Source: Hydractinia symbiolongicarpus (lineage: Eukaryota > Cnidaria > Hydrozoa > Anthoathecata > Hydractiniidae). From it: a stretch of 64,000 nt of DNA. Location: NCBI RefSeq assembly GCF_029227915.1, contig NC_079880.1, positions 17,876,001-17,940,000 on the forward strand, given 5' to 3'. The notes beneath the pieces are model-generated. The model worked only from the letters and a program-made list of their open reading frames with translations. It had not been told where the DNA came from and searched no databases. A program made the translations under genes and the position numbers. How positions within the stretch are numbered: position 1 is the stretch's first letter; every line of letters begins with the position of its first letter. Positions 12,923 through 24,796 of the stretch are shown in pieces.

Positions 12923-15900
12923 ATGAAAAGTCGAGTCTCGCCCGTCCCCAGTTTATCTCAAAATGGTGTTAATGAAATAAAACAGGATATGAGCCATTTA
13001 TCGACACAATCGAAAACAAACCAATCAAAACACATTCTCAAAAAAAATATGGAGGAGCTTTCACAGGACGAAAAAAGTTCGAACAATATCAAATCGTTTT
13101 TTAACCACTTAAATTCGACATTCGACAACCCCTCGCTAGAAAATATATATCAAAGTTATTTTTCGAAAAGAAGGCGTACCAGTTTGTTGTTCTTATTTCT
13201 TGTGCTTATTTGTTACAACGTTATACTTCTAATAGTGACCGCTATTGATTACCATGACGACAATTCATCGTATTTAGTTGCGCGCATGTGCATAACGAGC
13301 ATATCGATTATTTTTTCAACCATAATTTGGACGATGTACGTCAGCCGTTGCGTCCAGCTGGAAAGTTATCGGTACTTACCAGGTTTACTCTGGATGATCG
13401 TTTACATTCAAATGTTGATGGATTTGTTGCTTTCACACGAAAATATTTTCCCGAGTTATGCTGTTGGAATATACACGTTTTTTATTTATATTACATACGC
13501 GATGATTACGTTTCGTTTGTACGCGTGTGTTATCGTGTCACTGATCGTAACGATCTCGCACGCCACAGTTATTGGCGTTATCACTGAAAATATATCAAGA
13601 ACGGTTATCCTTCAGGTAAGCAAACATAATAAAACCTTTTTGTCATGTCAGCAATGGACGACCAAGTGTAAAACACACTTGGTCGTTCATTTCTTGCTTA
13701 CCTTAAAAGTAAGACTGTAATATGAAGGGAGTGTTTTGATTTGAATTAAGCTGATTAAAATTAGGCTGTTGATTGTTTTGTAGTTCGCAACGCGATGAAT
13801 TTTGCACAAATGTAGCAAAATCTCAATTCACAACGCCTTATAACTGTTCCTTTTCGAATACTGCGATTCTAAACTACTGTCGGTTTTGTGACACTGTCAC
13901 AACCGCCACTTACTCATTAAAAGTCATCAATTCATGCTTTTATTCTAGATTGTGTCTAATCAACTGTTATTTTTGGCCGTCAATATGATAGGTGTTATGA
14001 ATTATCTCGTAACAGATGTCAATCAAAGGCGCTCCTTCTTAGAGACAAGAGAAGCTATTCAAGTCAAATTATCTTTTGAGAAAGAAGAGAAAAACCAGGT
14101 CTGTTTGATGAACTCTCATGTTACATTTGAAAAATACTTGACAAAATTTTCTTTGAACAAAATCATTCACCGGACAAAATTTCGTCACTTTTGTGCATTT
14201 TTATTTCTTGTTTACTTTTTTCTCAGAAACTTTTTATACAGACAAAAAAACACTTAATTTTGAATTCAGTGTTCTATTACATAATCTTTGTTACCTCCGA
14301 CAAATTTCAACGTAAAATTTTGACGTAAAATAATGTCATGCAAAAAGTGTTAATAGGCACAAAATTCCCATGGACCAAAATTTACTGCCATTAACCATGT
14401 AAATCGGAAGTTCGTCTGCTGAAAAATAAATACAAGCAGGTGCAAAATTAAAATTCCATTTCGATGATTTCAGGAGAAATGAAATTCATTTCGGCGTTGA
14501 TTTTATTTCGTCCGCAATATATTCAAGTAAACACGATTTGCCCGAAATGAAACTATTGCACATGTGCACAAAGCTATTGCGCATGCGCAAATAGCTATTG
14601 CACATATGTACAAAATTATGGAGCATGGGCAGCTCACACAACCCCGATATAAAGAACTTCGTGTAATCACAACGATATTTCATATCGGCTTGAAATCTCA
14701 TTTCAGGTAAATCTCATGTCAGTTTTACGTAAATGCTACCTGAGAAACACTACATTTTAATTTTACTTCGTCACTAAACTTATAAATCTAAGACAAAATT
14801 GATTTTTAGGCTGCAGTATCAATCTTTTTCTTAAGGCTTATTTACTTTATAAAAAACTCAGATGACGAGATTGGCCACACTGGGTATTCCCCGCAATCAT
14901 TGTTCTTTTCAAAGAGGATCACTTTGTTTAAAACATGTTTCCTTTCCATTCATTTCCTCCTAACTATTTGTATCCGATTTTTTAGAGGCGTTTGTTACAG
15001 TCTGTTCTGCCTCCCACTTTGGCTCAAAAAATCATTGAAGACATGAAGCATGATGGAACTGTGTTTAGCGAAAATGTTGGATTCAAAAAAATTTACATCC
15101 AAAGTCACGATAGGTGCAGGTATGTTTATGTGCATTCTTAAAGCATCTGCAGACACGACAAGAAAGGTTATACCCGTAAACAACGTTGTTGATTTTATGG
15201 TACAATTTAGCATATTATTCGCCGATATTGTGGGCTTCACAGAATATGCGTCTACAGTGACTGCAGAAGAACTTATAATTATGTTGAACGAGTTATTTGC
15301 AAACTTTGACAAGCTTGCCAAGGTTGGTCCAAAAATCATCTGATTAATACATTCTTTAACCTCGTATACTTTATATACATTGTATACACCCTCTGATTTC
15401 ATTGGATTTTATCTATACGCACTTTCTCTTCTAGCGCAATTATTGCCAAAGGATCAAGATTTTAGGAGATTGTTATTACTGCATCAGTGGTTTGAGCGAT
15501 GAAGAAGTTGAACAAAATAACATGTCGCATGCTGAGAACTCGGTTGAAATGGGCTTGGCCATGGTGCAGCATATAAAGTAAGCGCTTTGACCACAAAACA
15601 TCATTGCGATTAAATTAAAATAATTTGCTCAAGAAAACGTTTCTAAATGAACAACCCTCTCAACACAAAAAAGCTTCTGGTAAAATTTTAAAAATTTCAG
15701 TAACGCCCTAGGGCGTTTATTTAACCTTTTACGGAACTTAACACGGCCACATGCTTAGATTGATATAACCAAAGTCTATTTTAGAATTTACTACAGCCCA
15801 GCGATAACGAGTGGCGTTTACAAGTGGCGTTTTTATGAACAAACTTAGGGCGATGTTTAATTTCCCCAAGATTTAAGTAGGGAAAAAGTTAATTTTTTTA

Positions 15901-18900
15901 ACTAAGAGATGCTTTTCAGGAAAGTACGAGAACAAACAAAAGTTAGTGTTTTGGACATGCGTGTTGGAATTCATTCTGGTCATGTGTTGGCTGGTATCCT
16001 TGGTCAAATGAAGTGGCAATTTGATGTATGGTCAAACGATGTCACCCTTGCTAACAAGATGGAATCCGGTGGCGTTCCAGGGTAAGTTGAAAATAAGATT
16101 TATATCCTGTCGAAGCACAACGAAGAATTTTTGGTATATTTTAAGTAAGCCACTTCTCAAATTCAATTACTAGTCGTGTCCACGTAACAGAAGAGACGTA
16201 TCAACTAATCAAAGATTCCTATGAAGTTGACGAAGGGTACGGGGCCGAAAGAAATGATTATTTGAAAGAAAATGATGTAAAGACGTATTTGATAAGAAAC
16301 GCGAAAAGAAGATTAACGGAGAAAAAGAATACTGGAAGTATGAAGCGGGCTGTGAGTTGACGTATTACAACATCTCCTTGCGAACGCGCACGCGCGTGTG
16401 CATGTCTTTCACTACTCCTTACTCCTAACTACTCTTAGTTTTGTTGTTTTAATAAATTTGATAAGAACAGCTCAGAATTTAAAAGGACCCGGAAACGAGG
16501 ATGCACTACTCTAATTATTTTCTCATTTTTAGCATCTTATATCAACTTTCTTCCCAAGCTTAGTGAAATTGAGAACCAATTTGTAAAAACATTTAAAGTT
16601 CGGTTTACCACATTGCAAGACGCTTCTACTTTTAGGTAATAATGGTACAAAGAAAGCGAAGAGGACATTCCGAGCACGAAAATAGCAATTCAGGAGCTTT
16701 TTCCAAGCTTTCCAACGCATTTTCTCGAGTGTCGCATAAAATGAGCATAGAAAGTGTCGCAGAGGCGAGTGAGGTGGAAACAACAGTCTGTGATGAGGTG
16801 AGCAGAAAGATTGCTACGTCACATTTTCATTGCTACGTCACATTTTCATTGCTACGTCACATCTTCTCTGCTACGTGACATCTTCAATGCTACGTCTTAT
16901 CTTTTTTGCTACGTCACGTGATCTTTTCTACGTCACATCTTCTTTAATGCTCCACATATTCATTTCTACGTCTTATCTTCTTTGCTACATCACGTGACCT
17001 TTTCTATGTCTCTTCTTCTTTGCTGCTTCACACCTTCATTGCTACGTCTTATCTTCTTTGCTACGCCACATCTACTTTGTACAGCACATCTTTTTATTTC
17101 ATAATACACTAGTCGTTAAGGCCGTGGAAAAATCCACTTAGACAGGAGAAAAATGGAAGAGATAACGGTCACTTAAATTTTGATGACGTCAGCAAGGACC
17201 TGTAAATACACAAAAACGCTTTTGGAAAGTTTGTTTACCCGTTGCTTCTATAGTGTAGAGCTTAAAACACTGATTAAAATAATGTTTATGACTATATATT
17301 TCCGACTAACGCCTAAGAAAATGTAAAATAGGATCGTGTACTTTTGACAAAAGGTTACGAAAATATTGTGGTTTAGAGGTTTGTTGATGACGTCATCAAC
17401 CCGTTTGAGAAATTTACTCGATTTGGTCCCGCTCCAAGTAAACATTCCCTAAGGCGCTTTTACAATGTCTAAACCTAAAATACATTCAGGAAGTATATAT
17501 TCGAAGGATAAATTCACAACATAGAATAAGCTATTCTGTCGGCTATAAAATTATTTTAAACAACGTATGTAATTGAAAAGTCGAACTTAAATCGTTGCAG
17601 ATAGTTGACATGTGAAATTCGCATTTGGTCTCTCCTAGTAAGATGTTGACCGATTTTTTTAGATAACTTCAGGAACTATGCATGGAACGCACACATCCAC
17701 ACAAAACCCGTAAGTTAAAAATTATAATCACTTAGGGAGTTACGACATTAGTTGATAGTATACTGTAAAAACGTGTTACGATGTTACACGTTGTGATCTT
17801 ACACCATCATAACGACAACCATGAACTGTTTTAATTCATTGCAATGAGACGTTTCTAAAATGTTTTTGTTTGTTTTTCAGAGAAGAAGAACGTATCAACA
17901 CCATGTTGGCTGCTGCACTAGAACATAGAAATTCAGAGTAAGGGTAACAGTTTTTGAAACATATTGTGTCGCACTTGACATTGATAATTACATTTCAGAT
18001 TTTGTCCATGTTAAATGTTACATAGGTTTGAGCAAATAGGAGCTTTGCGTGTGTAGCCTTCTTTATATGAAGAGTACACGTTTCATCATCACATTGAAGG
18101 ACGTTACATGCCTTGGGATCGATATAGGAGAATAGAGAAAGTAATTTTCCTGGCATCGAGATTGGAGGGTTGCTTAATCGCTGAATTGAGCCTGGTATTA
18201 CTTACAAAATTGTTGCTTATAAAGATTTTAATAATTCGTTCAGATTAAAAGACGTTGCAAATATCATGACGTTGAAATTTAAGGATAGTAAAGCTGAGGT
18301 GGAGGTAACCGTGTTTGTTTTTATTGATTTATTAATTTAAATCATTCAATTTTTTGGCTGTGTGTGTGTTTCTTCCTAATTCCATCACCAAATGCAAGGA
18401 AAGATGTTCCCAGCTAGTGTTTTTTCTATTCGACGTTCCTAAAAATCTCTTTTTCCGAAAAAAGCATGTTACCGGGCCGACGGATGTCAAAACACCTCAG
18501 AAACAGAGATCAAATGTTTTTAATGCAACCGTGTTGGGGACAGTCACTATTTTGTTTATTAAGTTGCATTAAAATACTCTTCTTGGTTTTACTTTAGTAC
18601 TATCGCGAGAAAAAAATATTTTGTTTAATATCATTGGCTGGGCCTTTGTTGGTGACAATCTTTAGTTTACTTGTTGAAGCCGTATTGCATTCACAGTAAG
18701 TTTATATCACTTGTATGAATTTATAAAGCACACCATCAAAAATATTATTGGACGCAGCTCCTAGCGTTTAAAACTCTGCGCTCTATGAACTTTATTTCCA
18801 TTACCTCTTTCTTGGTGGATGAGACAGACTTACGTCTACAAATGCTTATAACTTGACTTCTCTTAAAACTGCCAAACACAGCCGTCAATGTTAGAAAAAA

Positions 18901-21900
18901 AATCTAATGCGAGCTGCGCCAAGAATGCCTTAATGAAAAGCGTTCGTGGCATTTATTATTCTTTTAGATATTTAAGGGGTCGTTTGTTCGCGGGGCGTTA
19001 TGTCTAAGATTTTTCTATTAAGATCATTTAATATACTTTCGCTTATTTTGAATAAGCATTAAAATAAATAAGCATTATAAAAAAGGTATTTTTAATCTTA
19101 AGTACCGATTAACTCGGCTTAATTACCGGTTAACCCGGCTACTGACTTGAGTCAATAAAGCGGCCATGTATTCAGATAAATGCCACTTTTGGGAGAGGCT
19201 TAACAAAAAGGAGTGTTTAACAAGAGAAGCCTACTTATTATGCAATCCAATTATAAGTAGGTACGTTTGAAATATAAACACAGTAACATGGACCTCATTC
19301 AGGATATAAGTGCCTCAGTTTGCAATAAGTTTTGGTGTTACCTAGATGGATTGAATGTTTAGAAATATCTGTAACTCATATTGCAGCGTCAAAACGCTCA
19401 ATTTTGTACACCTCAAAACAGTTCAAAAGTCAACTACATAATGATCTAAATCACCACTTTTTTCACTTTTAACCACTAACACTTTGTAACACAGAGATGT
19501 AAGTCACGACTATTTTCACTTTTAAACTCTAACACTTTGTAACACCAAGATTTGAATTACCATTCATATATTTACTTTGTAACAATGGACTTTTATTTTT
19601 AGGAAAATTATGAATTACGTCACGTTCGGCTGCAGCTTTTTGCTGTTGTTAGTGTTTTGGATATTAACTTGGATAGGACGGTATTCGCAGGTAACTGTTT
19701 GTTGTTGTGGTAACTTGTTGATGTGGCCCATTAAATACTGCGTTCGTGTGATATTCATTCATTTTGGTGCTGCATAATAAAAAAAAATATGTTGCATCAA
19801 TGAAAGCAACGCTTCTTTGGATGCTAATTTAAAGCTTTATAACTGTAATACATCAACTACAATGTTTTGATTTAGTTCGTTTTGAGAAAAGCTAACAGCA
19901 AAACTCAGATGTTGCATGGTGGTGCGTTGCGAAATAACAATCTCCACATTATTGGTTTCTTACCTTGTCACAAATCTTTTAAAATCTCTACTTTCATTTT
20001 TAGTCAATACCGTCAAGCTTATTACGACTATCAAATTTGTTTCATTATTTCGCCCCGGTGCGTGACGTCACCACCTTCGTAAGCGTGATCATTGTTATTT
20101 TTGCTGAAATGCTGGATGTGGTGAGTGTATTGAGTGCTCCTTTAAAATTAAAAAAAAAATGTAAAGAAAAAAAAAAAACGGAAGAAGTCCAAAGGATGAG
20201 TTTATTTTTATGTGAATATATTTATAAACCGCTTTAGAAATTTATAACACAGAGATATGAAACACCACTATTTTCACTTTTAACCACTAACACTTTGTGG
20301 CACAGAGACGTAACTTACTTTCCTATATTTTTAAACAATAGATATTTCAAGCACCTGCATAAAACCTTCATTAACGATTACTCAAAATTGATTTCACATC
20401 GCCTGTCTTTTCAAGATAAAACGTATAAAAACAGGACCATCTCGCCCACCCCGACTGTACGCAGAAAACTAGGAGTTATTTTTTGTTTTTAACATTTGCC
20501 TAGACTCTTTGGTTCACGTTTAAATAAACAGCTTATAGCTTTCCAAAGTTAAACTAAAATTTGTTATCTCTCCTCTCAAACTATATCACCAACACTTTCC
20601 TTAAAATGATGTGATGACACAAATAGACTTGCGGTTATTACCACACACAAAAAAACTTGCGGTTTTTTACCACACTCAAAAAAAGTTGCGGTTATTACCA
20701 CGCACAAAAAAACTTGCAGTTATTACCACACACAAAAAGATTTGCGGTTATTACCACACACAAAAGACTTGCGGTTATTACCACACACAAAAAGTCGTGG
20801 TTATTACCACACACAAAAAAACTTGTGGTTATTACCACACACAAAAGACTTGCGGTTATTACCACACACATAAAACATGTGGTTATTACCACACACAAAA
20901 AGTCGTGGTTATTACCACACACAAAAAAACTTGTGGTTATTACCACACACAAAAAAACTTGTGGTTATTACCACACACAAAAGACTTGCGGTTATTACCA
21001 CACACAAAAAGTCGTGGTTATTACCACACACAAAAAAACTTGTGGTTATTACCACACACAAAAGACTTGCGGTTATTACCACACACATAAAACATGTGGT
21101 TATTACCACACACAAAAAGTCGTGGTTATTACCACACACAAAAAGACTTGCGGTTATTACCACACACAAAAGACTTGCGGTTATTGCCACACAAAAAAAA
21201 CTTGCGGTTATTGCCACACACAAAAGAGTTGCGGTTATTACCACACACATAAAACATGTGGTTATTACCACACACAAAAAGTCGTGGTTATTACCACACA
21301 CAAAAAGACTTGCGGTTATTACCACACAAAAAAAACATGTGGTTATTACCACACACAAAAGACTTGCGGTTATTACCACACACATAAAACATGTGGTTAT
21401 TACCACACACAAAAAGTCGTGGTTATTACCACACACAAAAGAACTTGCAGTTTTTACCACACACAAAAAACTTGTGGTTATTACCACACACAAAAGAGTC
21501 GTGGTTATTACCACACACAAAAGAACTTGCAGTTTTTACCACACACAAAAAACTTGTGGTTATTACCACACACAAAAAAACTTGTGGTTATTACCACACA
21601 CAAAAAACTTGTGCTTATTACCACACACAAAAAACTTGTGCTTATTACCACACACAAAAAGTCGTGGTTATTACCACACACAAAAGAACTTGCAGTTTTT
21701 ACCACACACAAAAAACTTGTGGTTATTACCAAACACAAAAAGTCGTGGTTATTACCACACACAAAAGAACTTGCAGTTTTTACCACACACAAAAAACTTG
21801 TGCTTATTACCACACACAAAAAAACTTGTGCTTATTACCACACACAAAAAAACTTGTGGTTATTACTACACACAAAAAAACTTGTGGTTATTACCACACA

Positions 21901-24796
21901 CAAAAAAACTTGTGGTTATTACTACACCCATAAAAACTTGCGGTTATTGTTTTCTTAGATATTCACAAACTCTGTTAAAGACGAACAAGCCTGTTATCCG
22001 ATGGTATAACATTTGGATTTTTATCTTAATTCCTCCGACATTGTATATTCAATCATATTCGTGCATTTGTTACTAAACCTTAATTTATCTGTCATCTTTT
22101 CACCCTTCCAAAAAGTATTCACTGTCTCACAATACTGTTTCTACATATTTTGCTTTACATTTTAGTATTACTCATATCAGGGGATATTAATCGCGTTGGT
22201 AATTTCAACTTTAATACAGTTGTCATTTCTAATGAGGATTTCTCTCTTGTTCCTCACGACGATTACGTACACCATACTGCATTATGTCATCATCCAAGAC
22301 AACTTTAACCGAGTCGACATCATCACTAAGAACAAGTGAGTAGTCCTGTCTTCATTGTATCACACAATGAATGATGATTTTTTAACAATTAGAGGAAAGG
22401 GTGAATAGAGACAAGGGGGTTGAAAGAGAAAGTAGTTATAGATGAATTCAAGTACTTTCGTCACACTTTATAAACCTTTTTTAATGCAGGTCCATATTAG
22501 ACACGAAACTTGTGCTGAGTTTGGAGTTTATTTTCTACTTCCTTGTGATATCTTTTCATTCAAGACAGGTATGATAGCCTTGTTTGTTCATTTATTTTTG
22601 TTTTTTTGTTTCTTTGTTTTTTTGTTTTTTTGTTTCTTTGTTTGCTCAATCAGCAGTTCCCTTTCTTTAGTCTGAGGGTACTTCGCGAGTATTAATGTTG
22701 TGGAAAAAAGAAGTAAGTTATTTCATCACAACACAATATGTTCTTTTTTCAAATTTCTCGAGTGATTTAACCTTTGTAAACATTAGGCTCTAGACAATAA
22801 GGAAGGAGTTGAAAACTTACGACACCGAAACGAGCGGTTGATGCAAAATATCCTGCCAATTCACGTGATTGATCATTTTCTAAAGATAGATAACAAGGAT
22901 GAAACCGTATGTAGCTTTTGATTTTCGACTCAAGCCATCCCTTTTTTTTTGCTTAAGGCCTGGACATGAGTACAACTTTTGGAGAACTCACATAGATATA
23001 AAAAAAAATATGCAGCGCAACATGTCAGGACTGACAAAGTAATTGTTCAGGTAGCATTAGTGCTCAAAAGACTCAAACAACGAGAATAAAACACTAAGCC
23101 CCATGTAAAAGATGCTTACACGTACTAAGATTTAAATTAGAGTAATACGGTTATTTGTAGGAACTCTACAGTAGATCCTACCAATCAGTTGGGGTTATTT
23201 TTGCGTCTATTCCGAACTTCGCAAGTTTCTACACAGAGGAAAGTTACAACAAAGGTGGTATAGAATGCATGCGTGTTCTGAATGAAATCATCTCTGATTT
23301 TGACGAGGTAAACAATTTTCATTGATGATTTTGTAAAGCAAGCATAGTAAAGTACATTGGTCTGACAAATCGTGGAGTAAGAAAAAAGCTTTTCATTCAT
23401 TATTTGTTCATCTTTTAATAAAGCACTTTTTTTGCTTTTACTGTCAAATATATCCGATTATGTGTACTGATGTTACCTTTTAGGTTTTGCAAGAACCAAG
23501 GTTCAGTCTGATTGAAAAGATTAAAACCGTGAATAGTTGCTATATGGCAGCCTCTGGTTTGATTGATAAGGAGGTAGAATGGCGGTTTTTTCAATGAGCA
23601 TAAACGATCTTCTTTTTACGTTAACCAAGAAAGAAGGAAGGGCGGGTGTTAACCAGCTGGAAAATAAAGATAACACTTTATCTCTAACAGAAAAGTGATG
23701 AGACAAAGAGGAGGAATGATATCTGTTAATGATGTACTTGTGTTACTATGAAAAACAGTCAAAGTTGCACTAGCAGCGGAAGCTGGATCAAAAAAATAAA
23801 ACTCAATTTTTGCGTTTCTTTTTGGCTTTATTTAGGTAAATTCTCCAGATGTTGTGAAAGGTGATCCGTGGCAGCATTTGGTTGACTTGACAGACTTTGC
23901 TCTCGCACTTCGAGATAAGTTAGATGCTATCAATATTGAATCATTCAATAACTTCGAACTTCGAGTAGGTAAGAGCAACATCAAAAAACATACTACTATA
24001 AGACAACTTAAAAAAACTCTACGTAACAATTACCGATAGTTGACATTTTTTTGAGGTTCCGTTTGTCTCCTCCATAGAGAGACTGTATTGGAATACGATA
24101 TAAATTAAGAAGGCTTGGTGCTGTAGCTACCAAAAGTACTCTTTACTTTTTCAAAAAGCAAATCTTAACCTCAAATTCAGAATGTCCGACAGCAAATGGC
24201 GATACCGTTTGTACAATCAATTATAGAATAACCCACAGGTTTATTTACTATGAAGAAAGTAATATAAAACTATTGTTTGACTTTTTAGGTATAGCAAACG
24301 GTCCAGTTGTTGCGGGTGTAATAGGGGCAAAAAAACCTCATTACGACATCTGGGGTAACACTGTGAACATCGCAAGTAGGATGGAATCGACGGGAAGGTC
24401 GGGAACAATTCAGGTAGTTTTTTTGTTTGTAAAAAATATGATCAATAACAAACCGTAACTAATAACGTTGAAGTTAACGGTGCCAATGCGAAAATGTAAC
24501 GTGTTGATATCAAACATTTGCGCTTACATGTGAAAAGAAGCAAACTGATGATCCATTTTAGCTTCCCTTACATTTTCGTTTTTCCTATCCAATAACCGGT
24601 AGCCGATATCATAAACCAGTTGTTGCTTTAGGTACTGAAAAATACTTACGAAGTGTTGAAAGATCGTGGATTTGAGTTCGAGCAAAGAGGATATGTTAAT
24701 ATAAAGGGGAAAGGAAGACTCTTAACGTATATGCTTATCACGCGAACATATCAAGATTTTTGTAAGCCGATAAGATTTCAAAAATCCGAAAGTTAA
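12923..24796 (+). CDS. ADCY2-like: Transmembrane adenylate cyclase, type 2/4/7-like, 23 exons
   Basis: Makes cAMP from ATP at the plasma membrane under G-protein control. Exons: 12923-13615, 13949-14098, 14986-15119, 15211-15322, 15435-15577, 15920-16081, 16174-16351, 16636-16797, 17663-17709, 17881-17937, 18244-18304, 18598-18695, 19603-19690, 20004-20120, 22166-22335, 22490-22568, 22671-22712, 22787-22906, 23161-23307, 23484-23573, 23836-23968, 24289-24413, 24632-24796. All have AG/GT borders and phases fit, giving 1090 aa. Six membrane helices (exons 1-2) precede C1, with metal aspartates D331 ([10 protein letters not shown]) and D375 (ILGDCYYC). Six more helices (exons 12-16) precede C2, with K934, D1014, N1021, R1025 and K1061. 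As I recall mammalian type 2 numbering, each lies four residues lower. GVPGRVH in C1 and [15 protein letters not shown] in C2 point to the 2/4/7 group. Odd: C2 has KTVNSCYMA where type 2 has KTIGSTYMA. Alternative exons and UTRs are unknown. Confidence 0.93.
16813..17092 (+). repeat. 19-bp minisatellite with CGTCA boxes in adenylate cyclase intron 8
   Basis: About 14 units of GCTACGTCACATTTTCATT or variants follow exon 8 closely (donor at 16798). The first units are nearly identical and later ones drift (TACGTCTTATC, TACATCACGTGAC). Many units keep TACGTCA, the half-site of a cAMP-response element. Confidence 0.85.
17109..17440 (-). repeat. Truncated Helitron-like element (3' part)
   Basis: On the minus strand it ends with the hairpin GTGGATTTTTCCAC followed by CTAG (17109-17112 on plus), as in the elements at 3072 and 29592. 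It contains the GATGACGTCATCAA box and breaks off near 17440, inside intron 8 of the adenylate cyclase gene. Confidence 0.55.
20625..21950. repeat. Large minisatellite in adenylate cyclase intron 14
   Basis: Roughly 48 units of about 27-28 bp, built on TTGCGGTTATTACCACACAC plus an A-run and GAC/CTTG variants. Types (GCGGTT, GTGGTT, GTCGTGG, GCAGTTTTT, GTGCTT) recur in blocks, showing expansion by multi-unit duplication. It lacks stops in several frames only because of the unit's composition, so the long open frames across it are artefacts. Confidence 0.97.

Noticed and set aside
20625-21950. CRISPR array
   Set aside because: Units are contiguous variants of one sequence without unique spacers, in an animal intron with no cas genes.
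20611-22076. Long open frames of up to 433 codons on both strands
   Set aside because: They are translations of the 27-28-bp minisatellite, open in several frames on both strands and lying inside an adenylate cyclase intron. No real protein.
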